Below are positions 41,705 to 49,165 of a DNA stretch of 64,000 nt, one piece after another. The notes under the pieces were generated by a model, which was not told the origin of the DNA, searched no databases, and saw only the letters and a program-made list of their open reading frames with translations. The translations under genes were made by a program, and so were the position numbers. The first letter of the stretch is position 1. The number at the start of each line of letters is the position of its first letter. Source of the stretch: Anaerolineales bacterium (GTDB taxonomy: Bacteria; Chloroflexota; Anaerolineae; 4572-78; J111); the NCBI GenBank assembly GCA_015075405.1, contig JABTUK010000001.1, positions 2,088,664-2,152,663 of the forward strand, read 5' to 3'.

Positions 41705-42877
41705 ATGAGGAAAACTTACGGTTACACGGGGGAATGGTATGAGGGTTACATGAACTTGCTCCACTTGCGGGCAAGGTGGTATTCGCCCGGTGAAGGCGTT
41801 TTTCTCAGCCGGGATCCGGTGGAGAGCGAGCCGCCGTATCAGTATGTGCGGGGGAATCCCATAAATTGGACAGATCCAAGTGGTTTACTTCCGAATTATG
41901 TCATTGCTCGTGAGTTAGGATTTAACAATTTCGACGACGTTATGGCAGCAGCTCGAGGGCAATGGGGACTTCTTAAGGCATTACAGGATGCAAAAAACGG
42001 TGATAAAATTTATTATTATCAAGGTCTTTTGCCACCTTCAGAGGCAAACTATCGTGGTGACACCGCTGTACCTGGCTTGCAGGGTGACTGGGGTAGGGCC
42101 GCCACAATCTTATGCCTTGATGGAAAGTTGAGAATACAATGGTCTGGGCTTCCAGTGAATAGTGGACAGAGGATAGTTGACAAAAGTCCCTTTGCCCATT
42201 CCGCAGGTGGATACTGGGCATATTCAATCAATAAGCAGCCTATTAGAGGTGATTCTCAGAGAATTGCCTATACCAATTTGAATACAAGTGGGCGACGATC
42301 TTACGACTTCGTTGGAATTCAGGATCAATTCTCACCTACTTTCCTAAAGATACTATCCGGTGGTGGAACCTACATTGTTGATAGATATGGGAGGCGATAC
42401 ATTGGTTACGGAATTTCTTTCGGTTTAGGCCTCAGTCCAGCAGATGTTCGGTTTTTTGGTGGTTTGCACTCAGGAAACTGGGATAATTCTAGGAATACAG
42501 TGCTTTTTGGGCAGGGACATTCAATACCGGATCCTATTCAACTTCAAAATTTCATCATAGGGTGGAGTTTGGGAAGTTCCGTGTCACCAATCGTTGGAGG
42601 TTCAGCATTTGGGAATGCATCTGGTTTAGGAGCATCTATCTCTGCTGGTACAAACATAGGGTTTAGTGTATTAGATTATGGAATAAATACCTGGGCCATT
42701 GATGATTTACCAAGGGAAGAATATGCTTGGAATTGGGCAGATAAAATCCCCGGATTTGATGCAAGTAATATTATTAAAGATGATAAAAAATCTCCTAATG
42801 TTTGTCTGGAATGTACAGGTGGATATTTCCACAATCCTATTAATATTCCTCCAGTTCCTCCACCAAGTGTAAAGTAG
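41705..42877 (+). CDS. Orphan RHS-core tip with a variable C-terminal domain, putative polymorphic toxin
   Basis: 390 residues. Residues 5-60 are the RHS repeat-associated core: YGYTGEWYEGYMNLLHLRAR, then SRDPVESEPPYQYVRGNPIN and WTDPSG. The remaining 330 residues are not recognised and use more A/T than the neighbours. The large RHS barrel and export parts are missing, so this is either a displaced tip cassette or a silent toxin tip waiting for recombination. A small membrane protein gene follows, as immunity genes do. Core assignment is firm; toxin activity is inference. Confidence 0.75.
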   Translation: MRKTYGYTGEWYEGYMNLLHLRARWYSPGEGVFLSRDPVESEPPYQYVRGNPINWTDPSGLLPNYVIARELGFNNFDDVMAAARGQWGLLKALQDAKNGDKIYYYQGLLPPSEANYRGDTAVPGLQGDWGRAATILCLDGKLRIQWSGLPVNSGQRIVDKSPFAHSAGGYWAYSINKQPIRGDSQRIAYTNLNTSGRRSYDFVGIQDQFSPTFLKILSGGGTYIVDRYGRRYIGYGISFGLGLSPADVRFFGGLHSGNWDNSRNTVLFGQGHSIPDPIQLQNFIIGWSLGSSVSPIVGGSAFGNASGLGASISAGTNIGFSVLDYGINTWAIDDLPREEYAWNWADKIPGFDASNIIKDDKKSPNVCLECTGGYFHNPINIPPVPPPSVK

Positions 42878-42926
42878 GGTCGAGTCCCGGATTTATCTGA
42901 TTTTAGATTTAACTGGAGTAACTAAA

Positions 42927-43244
42927 GTGCAAACTAGATTAGCAACCATTATAATCTTTGCTCTAACAGTTTTGCTTATCTGTGGGTCATGTCTACTGAA
43001 CCTGACTGTACCCCGTCCAGCAAATAATGAGATTGAGATATGGGGGAGATTTTTTGCCAGCATCTTCGGTTTTAGTGCGGCTATTGGAATTGGATTAACA
43101 TTTATAACTGTTCCCGAAAATTGGTTAGAAAAGTATCTACACCCATATTATCAACGAAGTGATATACCATACAAAGTTATAGCAGGGGTCCTTAATATTA
43201 TCATAGGAATTATAGGAATTCTTGTAATCGTTTTTGGGAACTGA
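42927..43244 (+). CDS. Small membrane protein, candidate immunity protein
   Basis: 105 residues from GTG 42927, after GGAG. A hydrophobic N-terminal segment (LATIIIFALTVLLICGSCLL), a second near 45-65 (FFASIFGFSAAIGIGLTF) and a third at the C terminus (VIAGVLNIIIGIIGILVIVF). No family recognised. Its place directly downstream of an RHS toxin tip and its low GC are typical of immunity genes; this is inference by position. Confidence 0.6.
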   Translation: MQTRLATIIIFALTVLLICGSCLLNLTVPRPANNEIEIWGRFFASIFGFSAAIGIGLTFITVPENWLEKYLHPYYQRSDIPYKVIAGVLNIIIGIIGILVIVFGN

Positions 43245-43292
43245 TCAGGTGGGACCAAAAAGTAAGACTCAACATAACTCAATCCTCAAGGC

Positions 43293-43324
43293 GGAACTAA
43301 TTGATGATGGTTCCACTTTTTTTA
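43293..43324 (+). terminator. Terminator after the RHS/immunity pair
   Basis: GGAAC and GTTCC with a 12-base loop, followed by ACTTTTTTTT. The stem is short but the T-run is strong. Confidence 0.6.
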
Positions 43325-43388
43325 TCTGTTTGAATCATTGAAATGTAGTGTTCTATAAAATTGTTACACTAGCCGAAATTCATTGTCT

Positions 43389-43930
43389 TTAGTGGTTCGA
43401 GCGAACACATCCATTACTGCCTGAAGTGCGAAGTGGGTAATCGCCGCTCTCCAGCCCTGCCATCACCCGCTCATAATCTCTAGCAATCGTGCCATCATAC
43501 AGCCGAGCATACCGCAGCGTCGTCTCCACCCGCTGATGGCCCAAAATCCGCTGTACAGTCAGGATCGGCGTTCCCGCATTGAGTAACAACGTCGCGCAGC
43601 TAAAGCGTAGTTGATGCGGCGTTATATGCAGCCCACACCGTTCCCCATAAAACCGCAACCGCCGGCCACAATACCCGACCTTGAGCGGCTGATGGCGATA
43701 GATAAAAACGTGATCCGTTTCCGCCAGGCCACGAATTGCCAGATAAGCTTTCAGCGCCTCAATCCCCGTTTGGCTCAAAAACACAATTCGATCTTGCAGT
43801 CCCTTGCTCTGCTCGATGCGTACCTGCCTGGCTCCCAGGTTCAGGTTATTGAGACGTAAACGACGAATTTCACAAGTGCGGAGGCCTCTGTGCAGCATCA
43901 ACCACCTTTGGTCAGGCGCAATCTATTAGG
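43389..43930 (-). pseudogene. Tyrosine recombinase, C-terminal catalytic fragment
   Basis: Encodes most of an integrase catalytic domain: Arg in HRGLRTCEIRRL, His-x-x-Arg in TPHQLRFSCATLLL, His in ILGHQRVETT and the Tyr nucleophile in TTLRYARLYDG. The N-terminal core-binding domain is missing: in frame, a stop lies about 30 bp before the first plausible start. A matching N-terminal piece lies at 44774-44881 on the same strand, so the gene appears to have been split. Confidence 0.7.
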
Positions 43931-44057
43931 TCTTGTTGTGAGTATAGGGCTGAGCGGAGGCTACTCTGGTTCAGTGGGTTTGAGACCGGTGTTCAGGCAT
44001 AAATCTAGGGAGTCGAACCAGCGAGCCGGATAGTAGCATAGGGGGTAAGCGGTATAT

Positions 44058-44405
44058 TCAATCCGGCCTAAACTCCCGGATCAATATTTGAGCAATTCTC
44101 TCTCGTAAATCTGGCACGGCCTGCGTTGCTGTTTGCCAGATAATGCCAGGCTTTATCGAGAAGTATGAATGAACCAACAGATTACGCATCCCCACGATTC
44201 TTGGCCACTCGACTTCTGGGTAGCGATCACGGAGACGGGGAGATATTTTGCCGGCCGCTTCGCCAATGACCTCTATCTTTTGAATGACCGCACTCTGGCG
44301 CAACTCGTCTTGTAAAAATGCTGCCTGGTCAATACCAGCGATGAAACGAGCAATGGCATCAGCCGCTTCAACGATGTCGGTCAAGTACTGTTCTTCAGAC
44401 CGCAT
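44058..44405 (-). CDS. HEPN-domain toxin, HepT-like (DUF86)
   Basis: 115 helical residues. The catalytic-type motif R-x4-H is in GMRNLLVHSYF, as in HepT RNases. The preceding helices (YLTDIVEAADAIARFIAG, VIQKIEVIGEAAGKIS) match the family. It overlaps the nucleotidyltransferase gene by 11 bp. In characterised pairs, the MNT partner modifies HepT with AMP groups to neutralise it. Confidence 0.9.
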   Translation of the reverse strand: MRSEEQYLTDIVEAADAIARFIAGIDQAAFLQDELRQSAVIQKIEVIGEAAGKISPRLRDRYPEVEWPRIVGMRNLLVHSYFSIKPGIIWQTATQAVPDLRERIAQILIREFRPD

Positions 44406-44700
44406 AAACGACCTGTAAGCTGTTTAGCACCTCATCTTTGATGAGGGGTTTTAACCCATCCCGCAGCACCAAATCAGCTTGACGTTGGAGCAGGGTGGAC
44501 AACTCTAGCTGCATTCCGGCCAAATCTATCAGGGTTAACGTTTCGTCTGCGCCCGGCTCAAAATCAATCAACACATCCACATCACTGTGCGGGGTAAAAT
44601 CTTGGCGTAGGACTGAGCCAAACAGAGCCAGTTCTCTAATTTTATATCGCCGGCAGAAGGCCGCGATTTCAGAGGTAGGGATTTCTAAGTTGATTGTCAT
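44395..44700 (-). CDS. Minimal nucleotidyltransferase antitoxin, MntA-like
   Basis: 101 residues. The polymerase-beta motif GSVLRQDFTPHSDVDVLIDF has the G-S and D-x-D catalytic residues. A C-terminal helix (QLELSTLLQRQADLVL) leads to a further acidic residue. Transcribed with HepT as a HEPN/MNT module, which lies between two fragments of a broken integrase. Confidence 0.9.
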   Translation of the reverse strand: MTINLEIPTSEIAAFCRRYKIRELALFGSVLRQDFTPHSDVDVLIDFEPGADETLTLIDLAGMQLELSTLLQRQADLVLRDGLKPLIKDEVLNSLQVVYAV

Positions 44701-44773
44701 TATAATTTACTCAGGGCTGCTTTTGAATGGTCATAAAGCATCATAGCCATAAAGTATGGGAAAGTCAAAAGTA

Positions 44774-44881
44774 TCAGGTAAGTGCAAATAAGCCTGAATC
44801 ACTGGTGTAGTGACAGTGGGTGCTGGTGTGCCGTCTTTGCCGCCACAAGTGCTTCTTAAATTTTTCGATTTCAGGGAACAT
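44774..44881 (-). pseudogene. Tyrosine recombinase, N-terminal fragment
   Basis: ATG 44881, with GGAGGTAAAA just before it, encodes 35 residues: FPEIEKFKKHLWRQRRHTST and HCHYTSDSGLFALT. This pattern resembles the core-binding domain of tyrosine recombinases. A TGA ends it. I read it as the start of the gene whose catalytic half is at 43389-43930. The rest of 44701-44972 has only a TTAGAACC/GGTTCTAA hairpin. Confidence 0.5.
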
Positions 44882-44972
44882 TTTTACCTCCAGATGGTTA
44901 GATGATTTAGAACCGGAGTTGGTTCTAAGACCATTCTACCACCAGGAGGTATTTTGCTAACTGTCGGGGTCT

Positions 44973-45080
44973 TTACTGAGGTTTACATTGGTTCTCGTCA
45001 TAAACTTTAATCTTGCCATCAGGCATTATCGTGCATTTAATTGATTTTGCTTCTTTTTCTAGGCGTGATAAATCTATAAT
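44973..45080 (-). pseudogene. C-terminal end of a second RHS toxin tip, cut off by an IS
   Basis: From the IS left end at 45081 down to TAA 44973 the minus strand encodes IIDLSRLEKEAKSIK, then CTIMPDGKIKVYDENQCKPQ, with no stop. It has no start codon of its own and lies exactly where the RHS tip broken at 46327 should continue. Confidence 0.6.
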
Positions 45081-45150
45081 TGACCCCAAAAACTGGACCA
45101 CGAGCTAAGGTGGATTGAAGTATAATCTAGCCAACTCGTGGAGGAGTAAA

Positions 45151-45438
45151 TTGACTAAAAAACGTAAACAATACAATGCTCAATTCAAGTTCAAGGTTGC
45201 CCTCGAAGCGGTCAAAGGGTTGAAAACAATCAATCAATTGGCCAGCGAACACGAACTACACCCCAATCAGATCAGCCAGTGGAAACGGCAATTGCTGGAA
45301 GAGGGGGCCACCATTTTTGGTAACGGTTCGGTCCAACAACAACGTGAGGCGGCCAAAACAGAGGCAGAACTGTACGAGCAGATTGGTCGGCTCAAAATGG
45401 AAGTGGAATGGTTAAAAAAAAGCACCCAGTTCAATTGA
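45151..45438 (+). CDS. IS3-family transposase OrfA
   Basis: 95 residues from TTG 45151, which has GGAGG upstream; a TTG at 45115 is open but has no such site. Helix-turn-helix in FKFKVALEAVKGLKTINQLA and HELHPNQISQWKRQL, then a leucine-zipper-like helix (ELYEQIGRLKMEVEWLKK). Binds the IS ends and pairs with OrfB. A run of eight A near the end is a possible slip site, but OrfB is in the +1 frame. Confidence 0.88.
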   Translation: MTKKRKQYNAQFKFKVALEAVKGLKTINQLASEHELHPNQISQWKRQLLEEGATIFGNGSVQQQREAAKTEAELYEQIGRLKMEVEWLKKSTQFN

Positions 45439-45448
45439 GGCCAAACGC

Positions 45449-46258
45449 ATGTTGATTGAACCGAACCATCCAGCCTTGAGTATCCGTCGTCAATGTGAGT
45501 TGTTGGATTTGAACCGTGCGACCTTCTACTACCAACCTGCCAGCGAGTCGGAGTTCAATCTAGAATTGATGCGGCTGATTGATGGGCAGTATCTCAAAAC
45601 ACCCTTTTATGGCTGGCCCAAGATGACCGTTTATTTACAGAAGCTCGGCTATCCGATCAACCATAAGCGGGTGCAACGCTTGATGCACCTGATGGGGCTG
45701 CAAGCGATTTATCCCAAACCGCGAACCAGCCACCCGGCCCCTGAGCACAAGATTTACCCGTACCTGTTGCGCAATTTGGTCATCACCCGTCCGAACCAAG
45801 CCTGGGGTGCTGACATTACCTATGTGCCTTTGCTGCACGGCTTTATGTATCTGGTCGCCATTATCGATTGGTTCAGTCGCTATGTCCTGGCCTGGCAACT
45901 GTCCAACACCTTAGATAGTTACTTCTGTATCCAGGCTTTACAGCAAGCCTTAAAGCAGGGCCAGCCTGAGATTTTTAACACGGACCAGGGGGCGCAATTC
46001 ACCGCCAACGCCTTCACCGCCATCTTGGAAACAGCCGGAATACGGATCAGTATGGATGGTCGAGGGCGGGCGCTGGATAACATCTTTGTCGAGCGTTTGT
46101 GGCGCACCCTCAAGTACGAAGACATCTATTTGAAGGATTACGCCACTGTCCCGACCCTAATCACCGGATTGACCCATTACTTTGACTTCTACAACCATGA
46201 ACGGCCTCATCAAAGTCTGGGATATTGTACACCGGCTCAACTCTATTTCGGTTGCTAA
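45449..46258 (+). CDS. IS3-family transposase OrfB
   Basis: 269 residues. The DDE triad lies in WGADITYVPL, NTDQGAQFTANAF and DNIFVERLWRTLK. The N terminus NHPALSIRRQCELLDLNRAT is typical. The frame is open upstream of the ATG back into orfA (KAPSSIEAKRM), so a fused product by frameshift is possible. All catalytic residues are intact, so the element may still move. Confidence 0.93.
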   Translation: MLIEPNHPALSIRRQCELLDLNRATFYYQPASESEFNLELMRLIDGQYLKTPFYGWPKMTVYLQKLGYPINHKRVQRLMHLMGLQAIYPKPRTSHPAPEHKIYPYLLRNLVITRPNQAWGADITYVPLLHGFMYLVAIIDWFSRYVLAWQLSNTLDSYFCIQALQQALKQGQPEIFNTDQGAQFTANAFTAILETAGIRISMDGRGRALDNIFVERLWRTLKYEDIYLKDYATVPTLITGLTHYFDFYNHERPHQSLGYCTPAQLYFGC

Positions 46259-46327
46259 ACGGATCATCAGAATGTTAACAATTATCCACCTTATTTTTCT
46301 CGATCTGTGGTCTTGACAAATGGGTCA

Positions 46328-46740
46328 AGTATAGACTATTAATAATTTTATCAAATGGGTGATAAGACGAATCTAAATTTAACTCCTTTAAGGCGGGAGG
46401 ATAAGTGTCTAAGAATCCGATCCTAAACGGATTGATCATCAGCAACCATATTTGATTATATCTTGCTCCAACTTCTTTACCATAAGCGTTATGTAAGGCA
46501 ATTTCTTCTCTAAGCCAGTCAGTCACATCTGGACCACAACTACGACCAGAACAAGATGGACTATATCCTGAAGGGTCTATCCGATTCACCGGATTCCCCC
46601 GCACATACTGATACGGCGGCTCACTCTCCACCGAATCGCGACTCAAAAACGTGCCGGTTTCGCCGTTGTACCACCTCGCCCGCAGATGCAGCAGGTTAAT
46701 GTAACCCTCATACCATTCCCCCGTGTAACCGTAAGGCTCG
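46328..46740 (-). pseudogene. RHS-core tip, C-terminal toxin part interrupted by the IS
   Basis: The minus strand encodes PYGYTGEWYEGYINLLHLRA, WYNGETGTFLSRDSVESEPP and YQYVRGNPVNRIDPSG, nearly the same core as at 41705. It continues into an unrelated tip (VTDWLREEIALHNAYGKEV). The IS begins at 46327, so the last 17 residues of the open frame are IS-encoded and the true end is at 44973-45080. A stop lies just upstream of the core, so the 5' part is missing too. Confidence 0.75.
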
Positions 46741-46790
46741 CTAGCTCATATTCAATCAATGTCAAAAATCATAGGCTCGTTATTCAATAA

Positions 46791-46817
46791 GAAAGCGTCC
46801 TGGCGGGGGACGCTTTC
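46791..46817 (-). terminator. Terminator downstream of the C39 peptidase remnant
   Basis: GAAAGCGTCC and GGACGCTTTC form a 10-bp perfect stem; on the minus strand it continues TTATT. It lies 35 bp after the C39-like pseudogene. Confidence 0.7.
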
Positions 46818-46851
46818 TGTTTACTCAGGTAATGAACCATAGATCAAGCCA

Positions 46852-47313
46852 TTAAGCTTGAGGCATAATGACACTATAGCGATAATCAAATTCCATCCAG
46901 GCTAATTCAAACTCAGTCACCGAAACAGCCTGGGGGGAGGTTTCAAAAGCTGGGTCGTTTAGATAGATGGTATTTTCATCAAAACCTACCACTACCACTG
47001 CGTGGTCTATGCTGTAGGTCCAATAAGCCAACTCTGCCGTCCGAACCAGAGCAATTCACGGCCTTCCATTCAGTAAGTGATCTTTGATCTCATTGAGACT
47101 GCCTTCTCGATAAATAACCTCCACACCTAATGAGACTAGATTTTTTAGATTGCGTCCCGGAGTGCCAAAAGGTTTTACCTTCAGCAGCTTAAGGAGTCGA
47201 TTGTAATCGGGGTTCTTTCCCAAATGGGCCAGAACCATCGCGGCACACGCCGCCAAACAATCAGCTTCCTGCCGTTGTTGCTTATGCGGAATGGAGAGCA
47301 AGATATTCGGCAC
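46852..47313 (-). pseudogene. C39-like cysteine peptidase with an internal stop
   Basis: Read through one TGA (47056-47058), the frame is a complete C39-like peptidase of about 153 codons. The catalytic Cys is in QEADCLAACAAMVLAHLG, the His in SIDHAVVVVGFDENT and the Asp in IYLNDPAFE. The stop lies between GRP and IALVRTAELAYW. Such peptidases cut leader peptides or are bacteriocin-linked; this one is probably inactive. It overlaps the upstream gene by 32 bp. Confidence 0.75.
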
Positions 47314-47626
47314 GTCGCTCTATCTCCTGGACGAGAGTAGGGGTGAGCTGCAGTTGACCTGTTTCCACATCGACGTCAATGGTTCCTACTTCTCCCCGAT
47401 CCCCGGTCGGTGGCATTGACAGAATAACCGGTACGCGCCAACAAATTCTTTCTCCAACGATGAGCGTGGGTTCGGCGGCATGCATCTGGGTACTGATCTC
47501 ATCAGCGACAAAGCCGGTTACCTTCTGGCGAGCGCTGAAGGCTGTCACATTCACCGTAGCTGACAATTGGATGTTAATTGAGAGTTGCCCACTGGTAGGA
47601 GCCAGACTTTCCACTTTGACACTCAT
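47282..47626 (-). CDS. Hypothetical protein upstream of the C39-like gene
   Basis: 114 residues, beta-rich at the N terminus (KVESLAPTSGQLSINIQLSA), then ARQKVTGFVADEISTQMHAA and IDVDVETGQLQLTPTLVQEI with a helical end (ERRAEYLAL). Cys-poor and without a signal peptide. Overlaps the C39-like gene by 32 bp, so the pair was an operon. No family recognised; possibly the partner or substrate of the peptidase. Confidence 0.6.
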   Translation of the reverse strand: MSVKVESLAPTSGQLSINIQLSATVNVTAFSARQKVTGFVADEISTQMHAAEPTLIVGERICWRVPVILSMPPTGDRGEVGTIDVDVETGQLQLTPTLVQEIERRAEYLALHSA

Positions 47627-47752
47627 TTGTTCTCCTTAACCAACAAGGGATTGTAACCCATAGTTGTCATCTTTTATCAACGGCTACAATAACCAGAATT
47701 GGGTGTAACTATTAAGCGGATGCTATCATTTTATCATCCTTTGCCTGAACAA

Positions 47753-48094
47753 TCAATCAGTATGTGGGTGCGTTTCAAAATAGGTCATGGCACGGGCGTG
47801 CTTACTGAAATAATTAGTTTCGCGGTTTCGGTCGGCCGGGTTAAGATCGAGTTGTTTGAGGGCCTTAACCACGGACTGGATTTCGCCGCGCCACAGTTGA
47901 TTTTTGCGCTTATTCAACCACTGCTGGCCTTGTCGGTTGGCCTCACCAAAGGTTTGACGGGCCAGACCAGCCAAGTGTTCACAGGCGTGATACCAATCGA
48001 CAATACGAATGGAATCGTAGTAACACCGTTGATACAAACCATCAATCCACTCGGCCCCATCGCCCATCAAAACCGTATCAGGGGATTGTCACCC
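47753..48094 (-). pseudogene. ISKra4-type transposase fragment
   Basis: About 113 codons of the catalytic region: MGDGAEWIDGLYQRCYYDSI and RIVDWYHACEHLAGLARQ match ISKra4-like transposases. A stop lies upstream in frame (TGA before CAA TCC CCT) and the C terminus ends in HPHTD. Neither end of an element is visible. The gap 47627-47752 to the left holds nothing clear. Confidence 0.7.
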
Positions 48095-48183
48095 ATAAAC
48101 TCCACGGTTACCCTGGATGTAGGCACTTGGGCAGTTTCAAGATTTAAATCATCCAATTATCCTCACCGGCTTGATGCGTGATA

Positions 48184-48420
48184 CGTGAATGGAATCTGAA
48201 AACCGGCCAGAGCGGTTACACCGGCACGTCGTATCTGCAACCCCTGCCGGATATTGACACCCTGTACCAAACCAGCGAAATTACGGCCAGCCCTAAAGCT
48301 GCCTATCCCATTGACTTCACCACGCCCGGCCCCTATACCGTGTGACGACGGGGCTACCGGGCCAACGCCACTGGGGATTCGGTGTATGTGGGGCTGGCTG
48401 AACAGGTAATAACTCTGACT
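48184..48420 (+). pseudogene. Remnant of a large RHS-type or surface protein
   Basis: The plus strand reads TGQSGYTGTSYLQPLP, then PKAAYPIDFTTPGPYTV, TGA (48343), then RRGYRANATGDSVYVGL. The pattern resembles carbohydrate-binding-like modules of secreted Chloroflexota proteins, in which a Trp usually follows Y-T-V, so TGA may replace TGG. Both ends are missing. Confidence 0.55.
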
Positions 48421-48428
48421 GGCTTTAG

Positions 48429-48455
48429 CCCCTCAAGAGAGGGCGCTCTTTTTTT
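48429..48455 (+). terminator. Terminator after the remnant
   Basis: CCCTC AAGA GAGGG, then GCGCTCTTTTTTT. Short stem with a strong T-run. The stretch 48456-48624 holds nothing further that I can name. Confidence 0.6.
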
Positions 48456-48624
48456 GGTACGCCAATGGTTCGCTTGCGGCCATTGGCTTAAAGGTCAGTT
48501 GGAATTTCAAACATTATTTATCTGAGTTGCTATTTCGGAGAAAAACGATTATATTTCCAACGCGGTTCTAAAAATACCGGTCAAGATTGCTTATTAATCA
48601 AACACAATTCTAACGATAAGGGTG

Positions 48625-48750
48625 TATAATCTTGCCGTATAAGGCAACTCCAAGAAAATAATTACTCAATATTCGTCTTGCGTGAGATAAAGCGGACGGA
48701 ACAGGCAAGACGAAACACGTTTTGGTTAATTTAAATCTTGGAACTGCCTA
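48625..48750 (+). promoter_or_regulatory. TATAAT box and nested hairpin upstream of the FmdB-like gene
   Basis: TATAAT at 48625 (no good -35 box) would start an RNA near 48637. The leader then folds as AAGGCAACTCCAAGA (48641) against TCTTGGAACTGCCTA (48736), with TTCGTCTTGC (48672) against GCAAGACGAA (48705) inside. GGCAA (48643) can also pair with TTGCC (48632). Known riboswitches were not recognised. Confidence 0.45.
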
Positions 48751-48789
48751 ATACTTTTGATTTGCCTCCAAAGAGTTCAGGAGTACAAG

Positions 48790-49089
48790 ATGCCCATCTA
48801 TGAATATGAATGTTTAACCTGTGGGGTAACGTTTGAAAAGCGCCAGAGCTTTAGCGATGAGCCTAAAGCAGATTGTCCCAATGGCCACCCGGAAACGCGG
48901 CGGCTTCTGGCGGCCCCGGCGATTGTTTTCAAGGGGAGCGGTTTTTATATCAACGACAGCAAAGCCAGCAAAAGCAGTATCAACGGCGCTTCGTCTAAAA
49001 GCGAGAAATCGGATAGCGGCGCCGAGTCAAAATCTGAAAGTAAAGCGGAAACCAAAGCTGAAAGCAGTCCGGCCAAAACCGAAGCTTAG
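48790..49089 (+). CDS. FmdB-family zinc-ribbon protein
   Basis: 99 residues from ATG 48790 (GGAG before it). The N-terminal 40 residues are an FmdB-type zinc ribbon: MPIYEYECLTCGVTFEKRQS, CPNGHPETRRLL, with C-x2-C and C-x3-H ligands where the standard second pair is C-x2-C. The rest is a Lys/Ser/Glu-rich disordered tail (SKSEKSDSGAESKSESKAET). The family is a presumed regulator; role unproven. A strong terminator follows. Confidence 0.9.
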   Translation: MPIYEYECLTCGVTFEKRQSFSDEPKADCPNGHPETRRLLAAPAIVFKGSGFYINDSKASKSSINGASSKSEKSDSGAESKSESKAETKAESSPAKTEA

Positions 49090-49108
49090 CTCAGGTTTCG
49101 TTGCTGTC

Positions 49109-49139
49109 AAAAAAGCCCGGACTGACGCCGGGTTTTTTT
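49109..49139 (+). terminator. Rho-independent terminator of the FmdB-like gene
   Basis: AAAAAAGCCCGG ACTGACG CCGGGTTTTTTT, a clear stem with A and T flanks 20 bp after the stop. Confidence 0.9.
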
Positions 49140-49165
49140 ATTTCAACCGATGAGGAATTTTAGCC

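Larger units (their letters stand above)
45081..46327 (+). mobile_element. IS3-family insertion sequence
   Basis: A 1247-bp element with two transposase ORFs. Imperfect terminal repeats share TGACCC, then GACCAC and TAAGGTGGAT at both ends (left from 45081, right ending 46327). No clear target duplication is seen. It lies inside an RHS toxin gene on the opposite strand. Confidence 0.8.

Noticed and set aside
43975..44060. A T-arm-like GGTTCGACTCCC on the minus strand suggesting a tRNA
   Set aside because: The flanking bases do not form the T stem and no acceptor or anticodon stem is present.
45414..45449. Programmed -1 frameshift joining the IS3 ORFs
   Set aside because: The A-run is present, but OrfB is in the +1 frame and the -1 frame stops soon after, so a usual -1 shift does not fit.
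45081..46327. Target-site duplication of the IS3 element
   Set aside because: Flanking bases (AAT on the left, AGT on the right) do not match, so no duplication is claimed.
47699..48181. A 160-codon plus-strand ORF
   Set aside because: It is the antisense shadow of the ISKra4-type transposase fragment, whose motifs (GDGAEW, DWYHACEH) are clear on the minus strand.
47056..48345. TGA codons within otherwise open frames (47056, 48343) as recoded Trp or a changed genetic code
   Set aside because: Intact genes in the window use TGA as a normal stop and the region is full of gene fragments, so simple decay is more likely.
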